From assembly GCA_039720395.1 (NCBI GenBank), contig CM077831.1, positions 12,119,803 through 12,183,802 of the forward strand: a DNA stretch of 64,000 nucleotides. The letters run 5' to 3'. The position numbers and the translations under genes are program-made. Positions 33,428 to 43,383 of the stretch are shown piece after piece (positions within the stretch are counted from its first letter, which is position 1; each line of letters opens with the position of its first letter). The notes below the pieces were generated by a model. That model worked only from the letters and a program-made list of their open reading frames with translations. It had not been told where the DNA came from and did not search any database. The stretch is from Liquidambar formosana. Its lineage: Eukaryota; Streptophyta; Magnoliopsida; Saxifragales; Altingiaceae.

Positions 33428-34717
33428 ATGGAGGCTCTAGACAAATTTTTAGGAGGGTTTTTGAGAGTTATGAGTGCTGAAGCAAAATCTGAGTTCAAGT
33501 GCTTTGGCTTGGATCCATTGCTCTCCTTGAGGCATGTGAGGCTTGAAACGAACCTCTTGACTGCTGCTACATATTTTTGGGATCCTCAAGTTCATGTGTT
33601 CCGCTTCAACTATGAAGAACTGTGCCCAACCATGGAGGAATTCTGTGCATTGTATGGAGTTTCAATGGTAGGTCCTTTCATTCTCCCTACTCCTCGCCCA
33701 AGCTTTCTTACTTCTTTCTCCAATCTACTTGGGATTCACTCACAATATGCCCCTACGTTTGTAAAGGACCATATGGTAGACTTGATGAAATTGGCAACCT
33801 CTTTTTTAACTTGTGATAGTAAAGGTATTCTGAATTTTACCTTTCCTATTAAGCATGCTCTTGCCTTTTGCCTCATTGGTCGTTTTCTTATTTCCACTGG
33901 TACTCCACATGTTCCCGTTCAAATCTGTGACTTGATTCCTCTCCTTGCCAAGGGCCATAACTTGATTCCCATGGTGCTAGCTGAGACCCTGAATGGTTTG
34001 GATAAAGTCCATGAGGACCCAAAGGTTTCCTTAGGAGGTAGCCCCATTATACTGCAGATGTGGTTGCTTGAAAGACTGAATTTCTTGTCACCAGTTGCCA
34101 TTACACCATACAAGCCCCAGCATTACTGCCTTCGCCGCATTGAATTACCTGGGCAATTTTCATTGAGAGATTGGCTAGGTTACTACCAAACCCTTTCTTG
34201 GAGGAGTGTCAAGTGGTTTGTATTCATATGGGGCTGCAGTGACCAGGTGCTTCTGCGGACTTCTGGATGCGCCATGGTGAGACTCATAGGACTGAGGTCT
34301 ACTTCCTTCTATTGGCCTTCAAGGGTTCTGCGTCAGATGGGCGCCATGCAAACCATACCCACTTCCTTGAAAGGTGACTATCCTGTGGTGCCCGCGGGTC
34401 TTTCTGTAGTGACTTGGGCGAAGGACCGATGGCTGAGCAAGTTGATACTAACCCAAGTTACGAATACTGATGGTCCATATATGATGAGCCTCGAGTATAA
34501 GGAATGGTTGAAAAGCAATTTAGGTGAGAGAGAGACTACTCGAAGAGAAAGGATTTTTGGACTTATCAAGAACAACGAACTTGGATCTTGCAGAAAAGAT
34601 ATTATGGAAGCAGTGACAGCAGCTTATGAACATGACTTGAGGAAGAAAAGAAGACATGAAAGAGAGAAGAAGAAAGCTGAGGAGCGAGCTGCAAAGAGGC
34701 TCAAGAAAATAGAATAG
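33428..34717 (+). CDS. Intact antisense ORF (429 aa), DUF7745/PMD-related protein of a Tat element
   Basis: It lies on the strand opposite to gag-pol, between pol and the 3' LTR, and converges on pol. The start MEALDKFLGGFL is shared with the E copy (MEALDKLLSDFL). The N-terminal third has YFWDPQVHVFRFNYEELC followed by PTMEEFCALYGV, recalling the plant-mobile-domain pattern in which a GEMT-like block precedes LLGL. The middle has LAFCLIGRFLISTG and LGGSPIILQMWLLERLNF. The C-terminus is strongly basic and helical (KKRRHEREKKKAEERAAKRLKK), a likely nuclear-localisation or nucleic-acid-binding tail. I recall such proteins as a DUF7745-type family in plant genomes; not searched. Function unknown. 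It has no stops, unlike pol in the same element. Confidence 0.78.
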   Translation: MEALDKFLGGFLRVMSAEAKSEFKCFGLDPLLSLRHVRLETNLLTAATYFWDPQVHVFRFNYEELCPTMEEFCALYGVSMVGPFILPTPRPSFLTSFSNLLGIHSQYAPTFVKDHMVDLMKLATSFLTCDSKGILNFTFPIKHALAFCLIGRFLISTGTPHVPVQICDLIPLLAKGHNLIPMVLAETLNGLDKVHEDPKVSLGGSPIILQMWLLERLNFLSPVAITPYKPQHYCLRRIELPGQFSLRDWLGYYQTLSWRSVKWFVFIWGCSDQVLLRTSGCAMVRLIGLRSTSFYWPSRVLRQMGAMQTIPTSLKGDYPVVPAGLSVVTWAKDRWLSKLILTQVTNTDGPYMMSLEYKEWLKSNLGERETTRRERIFGLIKNNELGSCRKDIMEAVTAAYEHDLRKKRRHEREKKKAEERAAKRLKKIE

Positions 34718-34867
34718 GATATTTATGGCATATTTATAGTTCTTTTACTTAATACCAATGAATTGCTATGTCAATCAATTTTAGTTTTGAATAAATTGCC
34801 AATAATAAATCAAATTTGGGATTTTCTTGTTTGATTTAGACCACACCCAAGGTAACTCTATGGGTTG

Positions 34868-34905
34868 CCTACGTATCTCCATGGTTTTTTCTTCTTTTTT
34901 TTTTG

Positions 34906-34937
<32 letters not shown>

Positions 34938-34999
34938 TTTTTTTTTTTTTGTTTTTTGTTTTTTTGTTTTTGAATGGAGAATCAGGTCTTACGTAGTTC
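34868..34999. terminator. Convergent hairpin between antisense ORF and pol in element C
   Basis: Left arm CCTACGTATCTCCAT (34868-34882), a T-rich loop (about 34885-34971, mostly T with G), right arm ATGGAGA (34974-34980) and TACGTAG (34990-34996). The inner pair CTCCAT/ATGGAG is CCCCAT/ATGGGG in E, a compensatory change. The arms with CTACGTA/TACGTAG resemble the LTR block at 3462-3504 and 8233-8276. It lies 150 bp past the antisense stop and 55 bp past the pol stop, so it could end both transcripts. That role is inferred. Confidence 0.45.
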
Positions 35000-35053
35000 T
35001 TATGCCTTAACTTTTGCCTAGGCCGCCCTTACGGGTTTTCAACCTAGCAGGCT

Positions 35054-36078
35054 TCAAACATGATATTTCTTCAATTGATCCAAATTAGTTGGACGAGTGA
35101 ACTCAATTCCATCTAAATCCATGAGGCGAACAGCCCCTGCTGGCAATATCTCTTTGATAATGTATGGCCCACCCCAACTTGGCTTGAATTTTCCCCGCGG
35201 ATCGAACACTGGAGCTCTAATTTCTTTCAGCACTACATCCCCTTTCTTTAGACCTCGATCTTTGACATGCTTGTTGAATGCTCTGGCAACTCTCTGTTGA
35301 TACCCCTGAACATGATACAGCGCCCTTAAACGCCTTTCATCCAGCAAAGCTAACTCATCATAGCGGCTCTTAACCCAGTCCACTTCTGTTATCTGGCTCT
35401 CCACGGCAACCCTTAGTGAAGGAACCTCTAATTCAACTGGCAACACGGCCTCCATTCCATAAACTAGAGAATAAGGGGTAGCCCCTGTTGACGACCTTAT
35501 TGATGTTCTATAACCCCATAAAGCCAATGGCAACTTCTCATGCCAGTCTGTGTGCGAGTCCGCAGTCTTCTGTAGTATCTTCTTGATGTTCTTATTAGCT
35601 GCTTCCACCGCTCCATTAGTCTGAGGACGGTCTGGTGATGACAGATAGTGAACTATTCCGTACTTTTGCAAGAGCTCATGGGTTTCTTTCTGAAAGTGCT
35701 AGCCATTGTCTGAGATAACTTCATGCGGTACCCCATATTGATAGATGATGCTATGCTGTATGAACTGTGCTACCTTCTTGGAATTCAAGGTCTTGAAGGA
35801 TGCTGCTTCCACCCACTTAGTGAAGTAGTCGATGGCAACCAGGATGTATTCATGCCCATTTGATGCCTTTGGCTTGATCTGTCCGATGATATCTATCCCC
35901 CACACCGCGAATGGCCAAGGTGACGACATACTCGTTAAAGGCATAGAAGGCAAATGTTGTCCACTGGCGAACAGTTGGCATTTGTGGCACTTCTTGACAT
36001 GTGCGTGGCAGTCTCTTTCCATGGTAGACCAATAATAGCCTAACCTCATGATTTTCTTAGCTAACATATAGCCATTCA
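35054..36078 (-). pseudogene. Element C integrase, split by a stop
   Basis: Reading on the minus strand from 36078: GYMLAKKIMRLGYYW and the zinc-binding HVKKCHKCQ, then the DDE core with WGIDIIGQIKPK, YFTKWVEAASFK and SDNG. A TAG at 35701-35699 replaces the CAG that E has at the same position (DNGQHF region). The frame continues with SSPDRPQTNGAVEAANKN (catalytic E region), GYRTSIRSSTGATPY and a C-terminal domain ending at 35054 with LDQLKKYHV. The N-terminal edge is the solo LTR at 36079. It would join the cDNA ends to host DNA if intact. Confidence 0.88.
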
Positions 36079-37737
36079 TGTTAGGATTATGCCCTAGAGC
36101 CAATCATAGAGATGATTGTTTAGGGATTAGGAACAATCATTTGATTTCATTTATGTATGTCACATTTATTATTGATTTAATAAAAGGGCTTATTCTATTA
36201 TGTTTATATGCATCATTTATATTTACATAATATGTCCATGGAGTTAGAGTTGAGAATATGGAATTACAAAGAGTTGTAATTTTGAGACTATAGATATATC
36301 TCTGTACTAAACTCCTAAAGCATTCCTAGTTGAAGGTTCACTATGATGGACAGTAATGAACCATAGGACTAGCACTTGTTAGGCTGACTCTATAGGAGGA
36401 TAGCTAGTCTCAAGCTATTTGTGTGGAGACACTACAACCAACAAGTGGGTGCCTATTGCGAGAATAGGTACACTGAATGTGACCAAAGATATGAGATAAA
36501 CTGAATGGAGTTTTATCCTGCCTGTCAATCAGTTTCTCATTGTTATAGTGGTACAAGTAATCCTTAGACCTGAGACACCATAGTTGCTTTATGCATGTAG
36601 CTTTAGAAGTTTGATAACACTAAGTGCAGATCCTATTCAGGGGTCTGCAAAGGTGTTCATTGGCCCTACTGCTATGTGTATGAAGGCATGTGAGTGATCA
36701 ACAAGGGATCCATCACTCTTAGGAAAAAGAGAGAGAATGTCTCATATAGCATTCATAATATAACTCATTAAATCCATGGCCATAGTAGGATGAATATGAA
36801 AAGAGTTTCATGAGTTCATCAATGAGTTGATATCTATGAATGAGTATAAAGTAATTGAACTAGGGACTTGACAGACTTCCATGTCCTATTAGTTCAATTG
36901 GAGACATTGTGTTGAAGGAAGGATGCAATTGTAACCTATAAACTATAACAGAAGGGTTCTTTGTAAATGACTATTCACCTCATTAAGGACCACACCATGA
37001 GCCATATGCTAGGTGTTACTCATGGTTAGTAGAAGCCTTAATTGATATAAGTGAGTTATAATCAATTAGGGAATTGGAAGGAGTTCCAATTAGACCCTAA
37101 ATGGAAAGAGTTCCATTGTGCACACCTTGTGCTATTCCTACTACTTAATGATGTGAACCCAATGGGTCACACACTGATCATGCAAGAAGGGCTTTAAAGT
37201 CTATGAGAGAAAGGGTTTTAGTGAATAAAGAATAGTTCTTTATGGGCCAATTTGTATTTGATACAAATAATAGGGGTTAATGTGCAATTAAGAGTAATTA
37301 CACATAACCCTATTAGGGTTTCTTCCCCATGGCCAGCCCCCTTTAGTGGGCTGCCTATATAAGTCACACTTATGTGTGACATGGCATAATAGGCTTGCAC
37401 AATAAACCTTAGCCGTCCAGCCCTTTGGAGGCTCTCTTCTCTCTCTCTCTCTTCTCCACCTCTAGCAACAACAAAGAAGAAGAAAGAAAAGGCTTGAAGC
37501 TCTAGCTAGGTGTGGATACCGTTGGAGGCAGCACACTTGGGCTGCTCATTCACCGCTGTCCGGAATCAAAGCTTGGAGCAAAAAGGAGAAGACAAAAATT
37601 CTGTAAGTGTTCTAACCCTCTTCGTAGTTAGGGTTTGATTTTGTGTTATGCATAGTTAGATTCATGGGATTGGGAATCAAAGGGAAAAATTTTTATATTC
37701 CGCCTTTGTATTTTTCTCTCCTGTTTGATTCCCAACA
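36079..37737 (+). mobile_element. Solo LTR of the Angela-like copia family in C pol (TSD attca)
   Basis: 1659 bp, TGTTAGGATTATGCC...GATTCCCAACA, flanked by attca at 36074-36078 and 37738-37742. It splits pol between the second RNase H and integrase, at codons for ...APHM|N. It differs from 25899-27597 at many positions, including small deletions near 36740-36800, so it comes from a different source copy. Confidence 0.94.
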
Positions 37738-40096
37738 ATTCATATGCGGAGCCCCTGTCCCTTCATGGATTTCTTTAATCAGATGCTCGGCTTCTTCCTC
37801 AGTGACACACAGCAGGTGGATCCCGTCATATGATCTCTGATATAGCTTTCCTCCACAAAGTACATAGTGACTTGCCAACCGCCTTAGGGTTTTTCTATCA
37901 ATGCGAGATGCTCCTTCTGGGTACTCCCTTTCTTCAATGAACTTCTTTATGTCATGGAACCACGGACGGCCATCATTCACTTCCCCTCCTCGGATTGCAC
38001 AACAGTACACAGGCTTGTCTCGGCATTCTATCACCAACGGCTTCACATTTCCCCCTTCAGGTATCTCCACCATAGATGCTAGGGTTGCCAAGGCATCGGC
38101 GAACTGGTTCTTGTTCCTTGAAAGGTAGTTAAATTCTATCTCTGAGAACTCCTTGGTTAGAGCTTCCAGGTAGGCATGGTAGGGTAGCAGCTTCTCATCT
38201 CGAGTTTTCCATTCCCCTTTTATCTGACAAATGATTAGCGCCGAGTCCCCGAACACTTCTAATTCTTTGATCCCCAATTCAAGTGCCGCTTCCAATGCTA
38301 GGATACAGGCCTCATACTCAGCAATGTTGTTGGTAGCTTCGAACCCCAACTTGACCGCCAACGGTGTAAATGCCTCTTCAGGTGAGACCAGCAGGACTCC
38401 TATCCCATAACCTTTCTTATTGGCTGCCCCATCGAAGTATACTCTCCAAATTTTTCTGCCAATCTCTAGCACGTCTTCATCTGGGAATTGATCGTTGAAC
38501 GGAGCGGATGATGACACCGGACAGCTGGCTAGGTAGTCTGCGATGACGCTTCCCTTGATAGACTTCTGATTCACGTACTTGATGTCGAATTCATTGAGGA
38601 GAATTGACCATCGAGCAGTTCTGAATGACAATACTGGCCTTTCTACCAGGTACTTCAACGGGTCCATGCGACTTATCAAGAACACTTCGAAGGACATCAT
38701 GTAGTGTCGGAGTTTCTGCGTCGCCCATACTAGTGCCACACAAGCCTTTTCAATTACATTGTACTTCACTTCATAGTCTGTCATTTTCTTGCTTAAGTAA
38801 TAAATGGCATTTTCCTTTGTAGACCCTTCAAGATATTGAGCTAACATAGCTCCCGTCGCGGTTTCGGTGACCGTTAAGTATAACAAAAGTGGCGCACCTT
38901 GCCGTGGGGGAACTAAGATTGGAGGATTGCTCAAGTATCTCTTAATGGTCTCAAAGGCCTCTTGGCATTCTTCGTTCCACACTTTTGGCACACCTTTCTT
39001 AAGCAATTTGAAGATTGGTTCGCAAACCATGGTCAAGTTGGCAATGAATCGGCTTATGTATTGAACTCTTCCCAGAAAACCTCGGATCTGCTTCTCAGTG
39101 CTAGGCGGTTCCATCTCCACAATAGCTTTTATCTTCCCTGGGTCCACTTCGATACCTCTCTGAGTGATCATAAACCCCAATAGCTTGCCTGCAGTGACGC
39201 CGAAAGCACACTTCTGTGGGTTGAGACGGAGATTGTACTTTTTTGCTCGCTCTAAGAATTTCTCTAGTGCCTTGAAATGCCCTTCCCTATCCACGGACTT
39301 CACGATCATATCATCGACGTAAACCTCGACTTCCTTATGGATCATATCATGCAATAGGGTCGTAGCTGCTCTTTGGTAAGTAGCCCCAGCGTTTCTTAAG
39401 CCAAAAGGCATTACTTTGTAACAGTACGTTCCCCATTGCGTGATAAAGGCTGTTTTCTCCATGTCTTGAGGCGCCATCTTTATCTGGTTATACCCGGAGA
39501 ATCCGTCCATGAAGGAGAGGAGTGCATGTCCCACCGTGCTATCTACCAACACGTCGATATGGGGTAAAGGAAAGTCATCCTTAGGGCTCGCGGCGTTGAG
39601 ATCTCGGAAGTCGACACACATCCTCACTTTCCCATCTTTTTTAGGCACAGGCACTATATTCGACAACCACTCGGGGTACTCCACAACTTGGAGGAAACCC
39701 GCGTCTAGTTGTTTAGTTACCTCTTCTTTTACTTTTAGGGCCTATTCTGGTTTTAATCTTCTGAGTTTCTGCTTTACCGGCTTCTTTAGGGAATTAGTGG
39801 GGATATAGTGTTGCACAATATCGGGGTCGATGCCAAGCATGTCTTCATAAGACCATGCAAAAGCCATAATGTTGGCTTTCAAGAGAGAGATCATCTTTTC
39901 TTTTTCAACGGGGGAGAGGGTTTTCCCAATTTTAACTATTCTTGGCAATTCATTCGTCCCTAAGTTGATTGATTCCAATTCATCCATATTAGGTTCGGTG
40001 ACGCCCCTTTTCCTTTGCTCAACGAGCTCCGGGGGGACATCGTTCCTGGGATCTATATCCATGCCATAAATATCCATAGAGGAGAGAAAAGAGACA
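37738..40096 (-). pseudogene. Element C pol: RT, RNase H and second (archaeal-type) RNase H
   Basis: Reading down from 40096: MDIYGMDIDPRNDVPPELVE, a pre-RT segment, then a TAG at 39744-39742 in place of a TGG present in E. RT: MCVDFRDLNAASPKDDFPLP, VMPFGLRNAGATYQR and the catalytic VYVDDMIVKS. Thumb: FLGRVQYISRF. The first RNase H is degenerate-looking (LYLTVTETATGAML, YLSKKMTDYEVKY). The second RNase H has VYFDGAANKKGYGIGV, NNIAEYEACILALEAAL, GDSALIICQIKGEW and NQFADALATLA, with the D-E-D-D catalytic set visible. A dual RNase H is a hallmark of the Tat clade (family knowledge). The frame ends at the solo LTR at 37737. Confidence 0.88.
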
Positions 40097-40267
40097 CTGT
40101 ATATATAGAGAAAGAAAGCACACTTTATTGACTAGGAATAATGGGAATGACACACAAAAGAAAGAAGGAAAACAAACAAATCTGTATCAATACTATGACT
40201 CCACAAAGTGAGTAAAGTAGATACATCTTATTGAATTAGGGAAATATTACTAAATTAAGACACCTAC
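40097..40267 (-). other. Predicted 171-nt intron between gag-pro and pol of element C
   Basis: The donor is CTT|GTAGGT at 40267 (minus) and the acceptor ATACAG|TGTCTC at 40097, after a pyrimidine-rich tract. The gag-pro stop TAG lies inside the donor, so splicing removes it and fuses gag-pro to pol in frame, ending ...AGCTT|TGTCTC. The length is divisible by three. E has the same signals at 60110 and 59958. Ogre elements are known to have a spliced intron at this place. Confidence 0.65.
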
Positions 40268-43200
40268 AAGCTGCTATCAGGTAGGCCAAGGTCTTCTTCT
40301 TCATGGATCTCCGCAATGACACCACATTCAAGGTACCAATTCAGGAATGGCACGGTAGCATGGCTAATGGATGAACCCTGGAGTTCTTCAATGGTCGAGT
40401 CTTCCACGGTGAGGATCATGTCTTGGAACATTTCAGTCATAGCCCCCGCATCAAGGTTCTCTGCCCAGTCTTCCTCTTTCAAGCTTCCATATAGATCTTG
40501 GATAGAGTGGTACCAACTGGTCAAACTTTGAGGATTCCGCCCTTCTGTGAAGTATCTATCACCAAAACTTTTATCTGCCACGGCTGGGTCGGAACTTGGA
40601 TAAAAAGTATATGGGATGTACTGCTTTATAGAAGAGTAATGGCGTGATGATTCATTCAGCTCTTTCTCAATGCATTGGACATAATCAAACCCAGATAGCG
40701 GTATCGCTGCTGATTCAGGTTGTATCTCACATATAGGCACACCTGCGAGTTTCAATTCATAGTCCCCTTGAAGTGTTACTATGGCTCCTACATAAGGAAA
40801 CTTCACCTTTTGATGGAGTGAAGATGGCACAGCCCCAGCAGGATGGATCCAAGGTCGGCCCAACAACAAGTTGAAACATGACGGCACATCCAACACTTGG
40901 AATTCTACCCTAAATTCAGTGGGTCCCATGATAAGAGGCAAAGTAACTACCCCTATTACTTCTCGGCGGGTGTTGTCATAAGCTCTTACGGTCTGCCCAG
41001 ATGGCGTGAAATCAGTGGGTCCCAAACCCAAAACAGTGGCAGTTCGGAGAGAACATACATTCAGTGCGGACCCATTGTCGATAAGAACGGTGGGAACCCT
41101 CTTCCCCATAGTGTCAACGGTCACATAGAGAGCTTGAGAATGGCTCGGCCCGCTTTTAGGTAGGTCTACATCGGTGAACACGATGGTTGAGTTCTTGGGA
41201 GTTGGATTCACCAAATGTACCAATCCCTCGGGGGATGTGTCAACAGGCACTTGTATCTGATTCAACAGTTTCAACACGGTCTGTCTGTGCTTATGCGAGG
41301 CCATGAGCAAGCCCCAAATAGTAATGTTGGCATTGGTCTTCTTTAGCTGCCTAAGCACTTCATCCTCTTCTTCTTGCAAGCTAGGACGCCTCTGCCCTTC
41401 CAAATCTTCCAACGGATTTTCAGATTCTAGGTGGGGGGGCTTGAAATGACGACCCCCTCTGGTTATATGGTCCAACTCATCATCGCTAGCCCATATGTCA
41501 TGGACTTCCTCGGAGTCATTCATCAAGTCATCCCATTCTATCATGTCGATGCTCTCCATCTCTGTCGGCAAGTCATCCCAACCTGAAGGGACTATCGGCT
41601 CATCTGATATCGGACTTGGGCTTGAGTACAGTACATAGTAATCATATTTCCCCGACGATTCACCTAATAGGCCAACCTGAGGATCCCCTGCTTCATATCT
41701 TTCTTTCAGCTCTTGTTGAATAGATTTCTTTGGCAACAACAAAACCTTTTGGTCAATGAGGTCTTGGATGATCTTCTTTAGTATAGAACAAGCCTCGGTG
41801 TCATGGCCGGGTGCACGATGGTATTGGCAATATTGGTGAGGGGTTGATGGTCTTGGCTTTGGTGGAAGTGGCATGATAAGGCTGTTATTGCGGCAAATGG
41901 TGAAGAGACGGGTTAAGGTCATGGGGAGCGGAGTGTATTGTCTTATGGGATGGCGAGGGCAAGAGGATTCAACCCCAATGGCATTTATGGTGTTAGGTGG
42001 GGGTGTGTTGTTGTGTGATGGGAGAGGATTATGGGTGACATTTGGACGGGTTGGTGGTGAAATGACTTGCTTGTCAATGAGGTCTTGGACTTGGTGGCGA
42101 AGGCGAATACAGCGATTGGTGGCATGGCCTTTGGATTGATGGTACTTGCAGTACTCATTCTCATTGTAGCTCTTGGGTAAGGGATTTGGTGGAGGTCTTG
42201 GGTTGAGTGGCTTCAATAAGTCACGACTTATGAGCTTTTCAAGGACTCTTTCGAGTGGCATGAATAGGTCAGTGAATTGGCGAGGTGGGTTGACATCATT
42301 AAGAGAAAAGGGTTGGATTGGTTGAGTTATGGTGTTGACCTCGGCATTGTTCTTCCCAGTAAAGTTTGTCTTGCGACTCCTCACTTCCTCAGTCTTGATT
42401 GTCCCATCATTGATAGCATCTTCAACCTGCGTGCCAGCCCCAATGAGAGCTTTGAAATTTGGGAAATAGTGGGCAAATAGGTGCTTGTGATACACGGGCA
42501 GCAGGTTCTTAACCACTAACTGAATTTGGTCCTCCTCATTCGGCCTATCCGTCATTCTCGACGCCTTTTGTCTCCACCTTGTAATGTAAGCGGAGAAAGT
42601 TTCATGAGCCCCTTGCTTGGTAGTTTCTAGGTCCCTTCGAGTAACGTCCACCTCTGTGTTATACTTGTAGTGCTCTGAAAACTCATTGCATATGTCTTCC
42701 CAAGTCTGGGTTCTATTCTCATCCAAGGATAAGAACCATTTCAAAGCAGAAGTGGCCAAGGTTTCATGGAACATTTGAGCTAAAAGCTCGTCAGTAGCCC
42801 CTCGAGGGTGCATAGCTCGCACGTACATCTTCAAATGAGTCTTAGGGCAACCCGTCCCATCGAACTTTTCTAACTCCGGCATCTTGAATTGTAGTGGAAT
42901 ACGAGCTGTTGGAAACAGGGATAGAGTCCGCACATCGACCATGTCATCAGCCCTGCGAATCCCTTTTATAGTTCTCTCCAATGCTTCTACCTTGCTAGCT
43001 AACACGGAATCACTGCTAGAACCTTTCCCCTTGGCTTCCCCTTCTAGGTCGGTGACCTCAGGTTTCGAGCTACTTTCCCCCCTTGTCTTGGTGTTCTCAT
43101 TGGATTGAGGTCCCTCTTCGGTGCCAGCCCCATGAGGTATACCCGAGGAATGGGCCTTAAAGCCATTTTGTTCAAGATCCGCCATCTTCTGTTGGTTCTC

Positions 43201-43383
43201 TTGAGCCATTTTCAATGCGGTATCGGATGTCTCGGCGGTATGGTCAAGCTTGGCCATGATGGCTTTCAGGCAAGCCTCAAGGTCAAAGTGCCCCTCACTA
43301 GTTCTTTCGTCGGCCATGTCTGTCTGATGGGTAGACTCAACACTCACTAGACGCCCTTGTGGATTGCGGATCCAAGCCAGCAC
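40264..43383 (-). CDS. Element C gag-protease polyprotein, intact frame
   Basis: A 1039-codon open frame. The frame opens at a GTG at 43383; the ATG of MADERTSEG (43317) is the likelier start because it is conserved with A and E. N-terminal coiled-coil-like segment (SKVEALERTIKGIRR), capsid domain (FDGTGCPKTHLKMYVRAMHP, TWEDICNEFSEHYKYN), two zinc knuckles of C-X2-H-X4-H-X4-C form (CKYHQSKGHATNRC, CQYHRAPGHDTEAC), an acidic linker, then aspartic protease with active-site region VLIDNGSALNV (D-N-G-S) and FNLLLGRPWIH. The acidic C-terminus holds one copy of an FQDMILT-type module. A G-patch-like segment present in E is missing here. The frame ends in the intron donor. Confidence 0.88.
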   Translation of the reverse strand: MLAWIRNPQGRLVSVESTHQTDMADERTSEGHFDLEACLKAIMAKLDHTAETSDTALKMAQENQQKMADLEQNGFKAHSSGIPHGAGTEEGPQSNENTKTRGESSSKPEVTDLEGEAKGKGSSSDSVLASKVEALERTIKGIRRADDMVDVRTLSLFPTARIPLQFKMPELEKFDGTGCPKTHLKMYVRAMHPRGATDELLAQMFHETLATSALKWFLSLDENRTQTWEDICNEFSEHYKYNTEVDVTRRDLETTKQGAHETFSAYITRWRQKASRMTDRPNEEDQIQLVVKNLLPVYHKHLFAHYFPNFKALIGAGTQVEDAINDGTIKTEEVRSRKTNFTGKNNAEVNTITQPIQPFSLNDVNPPRQFTDLFMPLERVLEKLISRDLLKPLNPRPPPNPLPKSYNENEYCKYHQSKGHATNRCIRLRHQVQDLIDKQVISPPTRPNVTHNPLPSHNNTPPPNTINAIGVESSCPRHPIRQYTPLPMTLTRLFTICRNNSLIMPLPPKPRPSTPHQYCQYHRAPGHDTEACSILKKIIQDLIDQKVLLLPKKSIQQELKERYEAGDPQVGLLGESSGKYDYYVLYSSPSPISDEPIVPSGWDDLPTEMESIDMIEWDDLMNDSEEVHDIWASDDELDHITRGGRHFKPPHLESENPLEDLEGQRRPSLQEEEDEVLRQLKKTNANITIWGLLMASHKHRQTVLKLLNQIQVPVDTSPEGLVHLVNPTPKNSTIVFTDVDLPKSGPSHSQALYVTVDTMGKRVPTVLIDNGSALNVCSLRTATVLGLGPTDFTPSGQTVRAYDNTRREVIGVVTLPLIMGPTEFRVEFQVLDVPSCFNLLLGRPWIHPAGAVPSSLHQKVKFPYVGAIVTLQGDYELKLAGVPICEIQPESAAIPLSGFDYVQCIEKELNESSRHYSSIKQYIPYTFYPSSDPAVADKSFGDRYFTEGRNPQSLTSWYHSIQDLYGSLKEEDWAENLDAGAMTEMFQDMILTVEDSTIEELQGSSISHATVPFLNWYLECGVIAEIHEEEDLGLPDSSL

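Noticed and set aside
35054..40096. Envelope-like gene between pol and 3' LTR
   Set aside because: The only gene there is on the opposite strand and has no signal peptide or membrane segments.
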